This document shows positions 53,601-62,600 of a DNA stretch of 64,000 bases, one piece after another. The stretch is from the NCBI GenBank assembly GCA_001643675.2, contig LSRY02000010.1, positions 589,501-653,500 on the forward strand. Direction: 5' to 3'. The first letter of the stretch is position 1; each line of letters opens with the position of its first letter. The position numbers were made by a program, and so were the translations under genes. This DNA is from Monocercomonoides exilis. Taxonomy: Eukaryota > Preaxostyla > Oxymonadida > Polymastigidae. The notes beneath the pieces were generated by a model that worked only from the letters and a program-made list of their open reading frames with translations, made no database searches and was not told the DNA's origin.

Positions 53601-56600
53601 GACAACACTGTGCAATACAGTTGGTTTTAGTTCCCACATCAACGTCGAATGTGAAGCTTCCAACATTAGATTTGAGGTTCGTCGCAAACTATGGGCTGAA
53701 TCTGATGATCCCTCACTCATTGAATTCGAAATTGATGTTGAAGATTTCGAGCATCCAGTGCTTGATGGAAAAGTTTGTGGGGAATAAAATGAAATAAGAG
53801 GATAGCAATGATTCGCTCGATACCGAAATGGAACTTGAAAGCATGTTCTCATTGCTGACAAAGATAGCACATCTTCTTTCACTTCTTCTGATTCATTTTC
53901 TTGCTTGCTTTTCAATGAAGTCTTTTCATTCAAATGTTCTTGCCTCGAATCTGGTGGAAGAGGGATATAGCGATTTTGTTTTCCTCTGACAATTTCGTCC
54001 GGCTGCTGCCTAAGAGCAGCAAGCGCTTCTCCTGTTGGAATCAAAAGCTCAACGGCAATTGGCAGCGGTAAAACGTTTTCAATGCACAAAGGAGATGATA
54101 GTATCATATTGCGCACAGAAGACGCTGGAGCAATAAAAGATGACTGAAGCGTTGCTGGTGACAGAGACGAAGAGGAATACGAAGATGGCGATCCTTCTCT
54201 AAATGCCATTGATGATGAGCTTGCTGGATGAAACGTTGGATATGGAGAATTACCAGAAGAAGAAGCAACTCTGAGCAAAGATGAAGTAATAGAGCCGGTT
54301 GTGGAAAATGAGAAAAATGATTGTGTTGTAGTTTTGTTTGTCTCACCTGCAAGTGTTGAATAGCTGACCATTGAAGAAACAGTTTCGTAGCCTTCGCTCG
54401 AAACAAACAAAGATAAATATAGTTCAACCGGAGACATTTGAGCATATTTCATCGAAGATGCAGCTATTTTCTTTTTTATATTTACATCAGAAATATCTTT
54501 GTTTGAATTATCTTGTTTTTGTTTTGTTTCCAAAGCATCATTCTTTTCGTTTTTATCATTTCTTTCAATTGCGGAGCACACAAGATATGTGTTTGTTCCG
54601 GCAGTTGCCCTTGGAATTGAAAGAGGTTGAGACTGCTCCCATTCACTCAAATGATCGAATCCCTCTTGTTCTGCTCCATGAACAGGTACAAAGGAGATCT
54701 TATGGCGAAGACACTTGACGGGAACAAATGCTGACTGATGTGGTGCAATAACTGGTAAAGTTATAAGAGTATGGTTTTGAGGATCAAATGATGAATGCAA
54801 TGATGAAGAAGCAGAATGCTGTGGGTTATTTCTGAAAGAATTGGCAGTAAATTGCGGTTGTGAATGTCGAGTTGATGAAAGATCTGATGAACTTGTTATT
54901 GAGTTCATTTGATCTTTTTGAGTATAATTTGAGTATAACTGCACTTGTTCCTTTTGTTTCTTCTCTTTCCATAGCAACACTTTCATTGGAAGAACTGTGT
55001 AGTTTGTGATCATCAGTGGACTGCTTATAAACAACACTCGCTGACTGCCTCTGCTCATCATTTGCAGACGAACACTCGTCCCAGCTTCACGACCAGTGCG
55101 CGCCACAAGCGGAAACACTGCTACCGTCAAAAGAGAGAGATCAACAATTGGCAGTGGGTCAAAATCTTCCAGTTCCAAAATAATAGCTTTGCTGGTATGA
55201 TGGCGTGATGAAGATGACGCTGAAGTCTCATTTGTTTGTCCATCCAAGTTGATTGACCCATTTGCCAAAGGAGAGGATTGTGCTTTATTTGTTTGGGAAT
55301 GAAGAGTAAAAGGTAATGGAGATTCCATGAAGGGCTGGACAATTGTATATTCCGTTTCATCAAACAATGAAGCTTTTTTAACTGTTGCGTTCGCCTTTGA
55401 TTTATTTTGTTGGACTTTCGTTGCATTCTGCAAAGTATCCAAAGAGAGATTCTGATTATTTTCGAGCAATTCATCATTCGAAGAAATAGCGTTATTTGAA
55501 TCATTCAGGATTATGGACTCATTTTTTGCATCAGAAACCAGATGAGCAATGCTTTTGTTTGAATCATTATCTGTATTCTCTCCTTCGACCATGACTGCTT
55601 CTGGAATTGAATCTTTAAGGCGAAATGTTTGCTTTGGCAATGCAAATCGAACGATACACCCCGTCGCATTACGAATAACAAAGTCTGGTGGTTTTTGAGG
55701 CCTGACAGCCGAGACAGTGTGCCAAGGAGCAATCGAAGAATTCATCTCTGAAGAACTTATCAATTCTTTTGTTTGACTTGTTTGCAAAGAAGATGCTGCA
55801 TGATTTGAGTCAGGTTGTTGATCTATACCTTCAACAGAAGCATTGTTTTGCGGTGATGCATGTTCCTGTTCCAAAGGAGAAGTGTTGTTTATTTGGTGAC
55901 TCTTTAAAACATCTGTGCTTGGTGTTATTGCTTCAACTTTTTCTTCCCATTGATTTGTAGAAATCTTTGAAGCTGGTCCATTTGAGTTGCGAGTGAATGA
56001 TGTGTTGAGAACATTTGTATTTTCTTCTTCTTTTGAAGTTTTGCTCTTTCTTCCATTTTCATCATTTTTATTCTTCAAGGATTTCAAGCGTTTTTCTCTT
56101 TGTTTGTTTGTATGTTTGTTTTTATTCTTCATTCTCCAAACTCCACTGTTCACAAAGAAATCCACACAATTCCCTGCCGCCCTGACCATTCCTGGTGAAA
56201 TGTTCACCCTGAGAGGTGTCAAGATCGAGATTCCCACAGAATGTGAAACAATATCTGTTACTACGCTTGCCAAGATCCATTCGAAAATATCATCAGAATG
56301 AGCAGAATGTAATGTTGAAGGCAGATTTGAAGAACGCTTTGAACTGCCAACAGATGGAAGAGAAGTGAATAACGTGGAAAACGGTGGAGCAACGCTAGAA
56401 AGAGAATTAAGAGCCTTCATAAGCACAGAAGGAACACAACTTTGCGACTGCTCTCTGTTGTGAGGAGATGAAGAAGCTGATAATGAAGAAGAAAGTTGGC
56501 CAATTGCAGGGCTCGTCTGCTGGGCTGTTCCCACAGAGCGCACTGTTGCCATCAGATTTGGGTGTGTGGCTTCCACGCTCTGCTGAGGAGTGATGTGGAA

Positions 56601-59600
56601 GTTGAACAAAAACGGCTCGATCAAAGGCTCGTAAGCAATCACTCTGTTGTTAAAGTACTCAACACTGAATTGCATTTCTCCAAGACAAAAACAAGCAAAA
56701 AATGAAGTCAACTTCTTTAGCTGCTGTTGTTGCAGTTGAAGCATCTTTGGTTGTAGCATTTGTGGAATTTGTGGTCGAGGAGGTGTTGCAGCGTTTGTGA
56801 AGAGCGGAACAAGAGATGGTGAAGATGACAATGAAGTTGACGATAAGGAAGAATACGACGAAAATGAGTCTCTCTTTTCAAGGTTTTTCCACATCATATC
56901 AGAAGAGACAGTTGAAGCCTGAGAAGAATGCTGCAATTGAGAATTTGACTTAGAATTTTCTGCAGATGCGTGTTCCATTGGGATGATCTGCTCATCGACA
57001 AGAAGGCTATCTCCGCAGCCAACAAGTGCAGCTTCAACACGATACTTCTTTAAGTTTAGTTTGAAAAGCCCATTTGCTCCATCACTTGCATATCCGTCTC
57101 CAAAAAGATGCAAAGTAACGAGAGGAATATCGACAGAAACAAAGAGCAAAGCATGTGACAGCCAGAATGCAAGGCAATCAAAATAATTAAATGGAGAGCT
57201 GAAAACGTTTGAAGGGAGACTCCACAATGGAGCATTCGGCTTTAACGAAGTATTTTGAGCAGCCGCAAGCAGCTTTTCCTTGCTTTGATACGGAAGTGGT
57301 GTGGATGAATGAGAAATGTGACGAGAATGATGATAAATTTGAGAAGATGAATGAGATTTAAATATATGATCTTTATGTAATGTCTCATCGTTTGTGCTTA
57401 ACGCTGTATTTTTTTCTGTGAAATTTGTATTATCATCCATTTTTTGCAATAATGCATTTGTAACTTTTGACATAATCTCAAGTGAAGTTGGTGACATTGA
57501 CGGAGCAACTTGTGTGTCATTTAAATTCTTGTTTTTTGCAGCATTCGATATCTTTATTTTTTTCTCTTTTCTCAGATTCTTTTCATCAGAATCTGACACT
57601 TGTTCGCTGGATAGACTTTCATCTTCTCTATTTTCGTAATCACTTTCAGAATTTTGTTGCAAGCCAAGTTCATCGACTAAAGCATTTGCAACTTCTATCA
57701 GGTGATCGATCCACATAATGTCCACCATGCTGAAGCCAACTATCACAGGATGCGGCACTTTCACAATTGCCTGAGCGAACATTCCGTTTGGCAAGATTTG
57801 CGTTGGGACAAGAACAGAAGTGATTGATTTCGAATGTGATTCTCTACTCCTTTCTCTTTTGTCTCTGAACGAACTTCTCTCTGTTTCATCCGAATCAACA
57901 ATCTGAATAATATCTTCATCATCAAAATCTTCGTCATCGTCGTCGTCCGAAATAAGTTCAAAATCGTCTACACTCTCATTTCCATCAGTGAGTTCAAGCT
58001 CTTCCTCGGAAGTTATTCGTTTTTCATTCAAAACATCACTTGTTCCTAAATCATGATTGGTTGCGGGTTCGCTAGCAGGACTTAACAAACTTTGCCTTAA
58101 TACTTGTTCAGCTGGAGGTGTTAATGGTTGAGGAGCATGTAAATCAAAAGATTCTGCAGATACTAACATGAAATCGTTCTGCAAATCAGTTGAATGTGTT
58201 CGCTTTCTGTGCTTTCCATTTGAAACTTGCTTAGATGGTGTATTGTCTTGCGAAGATGGCAGCAAAAGAGAAAATGAAGGATTTCTAATGTGTACATTCT
58301 CATACAATGTTGTTGTTCCTGTCAAGATAGCATCTAACTGAACAACAACATCAATATTTGACGTTATCGTTCTCAAAGGCTCCGTTTCACTTGACGCGTT
58401 CTTTCCGTTCCGCCTCTTTTCTGATGAATTCACATTAGATTTTGCAGAGACATAACTTGTGCTATTACTGTCGGAAAATGGTTGAGAGCGAATCTGCGTT
58501 TCATAAAGTTTTGCATTCGTTACAGCCAATTTCAAACATAGTTCCTGTTCAACATAAAGAGTATCAGTATAAAGATATGGTTTTGTTTTCTCAACTTTCT
58601 TTTTATTTCCATTGCTTTCTGAATTATTCCCTGACGATTCAAGAGGCGACGTTGGTTCTTTTGCCGAAGATGCCTCAGAATTAACTAACGGAGATGAAGA
58701 ATGTGATCGGGTTCCTGCCTGCGGCAAAATGCCTATAAACGCAGGAGTGGAAGCTGTCTGAAGACCAGGAATGCTGTGTGACATTGGAGGAAGTGGATGA
58801 ATTGAATTCTGCGATGTGTTAAGTATCGATGGAAGGAATTCTGGTGGTGTTGACAAAGAATGTGCAACGGCTGTTGGAGAATTAGGTGTTGTAAAAAGTC
58901 CATTTGATGTATTTGCATTTTGTTTGTTAGGCTTAGCATTTGGTTTTGGAGGAACATATGTTATAGCTTCAAGTGAAGAACAGCTGTTAGTAATTGAATT
59001 GTATGGCGGGACAGAATATGATGAAGAAGGAGACAATGACTGTGAATGCGAATGTCCCATTAGTCTGGCTGACTGAGGCCTTTCTGAAGGAAGTTGGGAA
59101 GAAGAAGACGAAAGGGAAGAGTATGAACCATGTGAATATGACTCAAATGCACTTGAGGGAAAGAGAGTCGAGGTTGTTTGAGAAGTCATTCTAGGCGTGT
59201 TAGAAATGGATGCATATGACTCCGATCTACGGATTTCACGAAGTCCATTGTTTTCATTTGGATTTCTTTCAGCATCCTCCGTCGAAGATTGAGTGGCAAT
59301 TGACGAAAAGCATAAAGGCTGCTTTTGGAGCAAAGTTGATGGCAAAGGAGATTTGAAGAGAATTTTAGTCCCACCTCTCTGAAAAGGAAGAGGAACAAAA
59401 TTCAGTCCAGATCTTGAAAGCTTCTCAATCCAACTTTCCTGGTACCTTCGCTTATTTGGTGATGCAGCAGTTTTTCTCAGTTGCTGCTGCTGTCTCATTT
59501 TCAATGTATTTTTTCTAGATCGCATAATAATATCTGCTGTTGTTTCATTCAGCGACATGGTTTCGACTGAAGTAAGAGAAGCAGCAGACTCAACTTCTTT

Positions 59601-62600
59601 AATTTCGGAAATTGTTTCAATCTCCTCTTTTTCAAACAACTTGTCACTGTTAACAGAGTCTTCACCTTTTGTATCTAAGATCTTCTTAAGCTCGCTATTT
59701 GATGAAGGTCCTTCTGAAAACACAAGTGTTACAGATGCTGATGCAATCATTGCGGAAGAAGAATCGCTTTTCGGCTGGGCAACAAGGCATGCTTCTGCGT
59801 TGATAAGAGTTAGAGTTATTCGAACAGAAGAGGAAATGAATGGAAGAGGAGGAAAAGAGGAACAAGGAATCGAATTTGCTGACTGTTTATCTGATATCGA
59901 TGAATAATACGGATAGGGCTCCAAAGAGCTCAATGTTCCTCTTCGTGAATGTGAACCCATATTCGTTGTTTGTTGATAGTTTGTTAAAGAGACAGAAGAT
60001 GAAGAACGACTAAATGTTGATCCGTTCCAAGAGTTTTGAGATTGCTCTCTTTGGCAGAATTTGTCATTTTCTTGGGGTGGCATAGTTGATGATGTTCCTT
60101 TGGTCGCATTGAAATCTGTTGGTAATTGTTTTCGAGAAGGAGATATTGTCCGTCCCGAAGCTGAAATCAAAGGTGGCGAATTAACTCTCTCAATAACATG
60201 TTCTTGAACAAAGTTTTCTTCTTCTTCTTCTGAAGATATTCCTTTATTCAGCATTGAAGGAGCAATGATCCCTGTGTATCCATATATCGCTTTGTCAACT
60301 GATTGCAATGGGATTGGGAGAGCAGATTTATCCACAACAAGCTTTGTTGCCTTGTTCTCTGCTATTTCAGCTTCAATAACAGTTTGAACAATTTCTATTG
60401 CTTTTGACATGCGAAGCACATAATCCTCCACAAGCTTTGCAACAGCCATGTCAAATTCCATGTTTATCAGCACTCGAGGCGAACTCACGCCAACACGAAC
60501 ATCAAGTCCGAGAAGAGGAGAAGCTGAGATTGCCGCAGCAATGCAGTTGACAGTTTGTGAAGGCCTTGCGATTTGTGACGAGGAAGATGCTTTCGAAGGC
60601 AGTGAATGGTGGTTGTTCTGAGATTGAGAAAGATTATTAGATGAAGAAGTTTGGCGCAAAGGTGATGTTACATTTGAAACCGAAGATTGCTTAGCTGTTG
60701 ACGTAGTTGGTTTTTCAAAAGATAATACATAACTATATCCATCAAGAGTTGGCAATTGAGTGCGGGAAAATGGATATTCCAAGTTTATATTTGCAGCTCT
60801 GTTATTTGAAAAATGAGGCGATGCAAATGATGATGATGAAGAAGACGAAGCGGAAGAAGATGAAAGAGTGGAAGAAGCCTGTTCTGAATACGCACGGATA
60901 AGCTTTTGAACAGATTTGTCGCTGTAGCGAGGCCTCGTATCTCTGATGCTTGCTGACTCAATTGTTGCAAGCATCCAAAGTGATTGATCCATAAACATCT
61001 GCATTTTCACAGACACTCCGGATATATTCGAGCAAGCAAGTGAAGAATAAGTAATTTCCTTTGAACGAATGGAAGAAGAAGCAAAGTGCTTCGAGCTAGG
61101 AAACGGTGAATTTTGTTGAGAATTCTCAACAAACTGATCTAAGTGATTGCTTGCAGTAGTCAACTGGTGGAATGATAAAGCAGGTCTTGATATGGTTGTA
61201 GGAGATAAAGGAGGAAGTTGTCCATTTGCTCTTAGTTCAGAAAGATGACCTGAATTAAGCTCATTTTCAAAGCCAGGAGAATGGAATGGCTCAGATAGCT
61301 TTGAACTTCGGTGCAATTCAGTTGGAGAAGATGGAAGGGATGAAGCAGGAGACGATGGAGAATACATTGCCGGAGGCGAAGGAGCAGGCGAAGCATCAAA
61401 GGAGGATTTACCAACTGGCTGTGAAGAAACAGAAGCAGATGAATTATAAAAAGCATTGAGAAGAGCGAGCTGATGCTTTGAGACTGTTGGACGATACGGC
61501 CTATACCCTTCGACCAGTTCGATCTGAAGCAATGGCAGCTTCACTGACATATCAACAGCGGTAATGGAATCAAAATGTTTCGAATGTATTTCTCTAAGTT
61601 TGCATCTCAGAAGGTGTGGGAAAGATATACATGGTGGCTGAGAAACTTGAATTGGTGAATAAGATGAAGAAGAAGTTGAGTGTTGAGAGTATCTCTCGTA
61701 AAGTGAAGCAGCATTAATCAATGAAGAAGGGAGAGGAACTGAATACGTAGTTGGAGAAGTCTGTGGAGAAAATGAAGGTGTTGAAATCGGTTCGGGTGAT
61801 GGAGAAAGAGAAACAGATCTCGAAGGAGATGGCGAAGGCGATAAATAAGGAGTGAAGCTATCTTGGCTTTGTTGCATTGATAGTGGACGAGCAATCGGTA
61901 ATGTGGATGGTAGGTTGCTCGATTCGTTAACACCAACAAGAATAAACCCGCTTTCCTCTTCTCGTTGAGATAGTTTGCTTTGTGGCTGCTTTTCTTCTGT
62001 TTGTGCTATTTCGTTTGCTTTGAGTTGTGATGAATCATTTTGTAATCCATCAGAACTATCTGATGGCTTGTCTGTTGCAGAATTATTCTCCAAATTTGGT
62101 TGTTTTGATTGTCCGTTTTGTAAACTATCATCGGTTTGCCTGCCTTTTTCATTTTCTGCATTGCTTTTGCTATTTTGTACATTATCAGAAGTTGCCTGCA
62201 ACGATTCAGCTGTCATATGAGCATCCGCAATTGGTGCTGTCTTCGTAGCAATTTCTGGGTTTGAGATTTTCTCCACAAGATTTCCTCTACAGATGGTAAT
62301 CGCAATACCAACTTGCTTTTCATCAACACTCACATTGAGGTTATCAAATGCGACAGACATTGATAAACTGGGAACAGTATTGGATTCAGAGGATAAATTG
62401 GCAACTTCATTTTGCTGCTCGCTTGAAAAGTTTGGCAATGGTGAAGTTTGTGGAAGTGAACTTGAAGTTGGAGAATGATCTAAAAGCTTTGTTTCGTGGT
62501 TGTCATTTCCTTCAGAAATATTGCTTTGTGCTTTTGAAGCAGAAAGTACTTCAACAGAGGCAAACGAAATCGAAACAGAACAGCCAAATCCTTTCAAAAT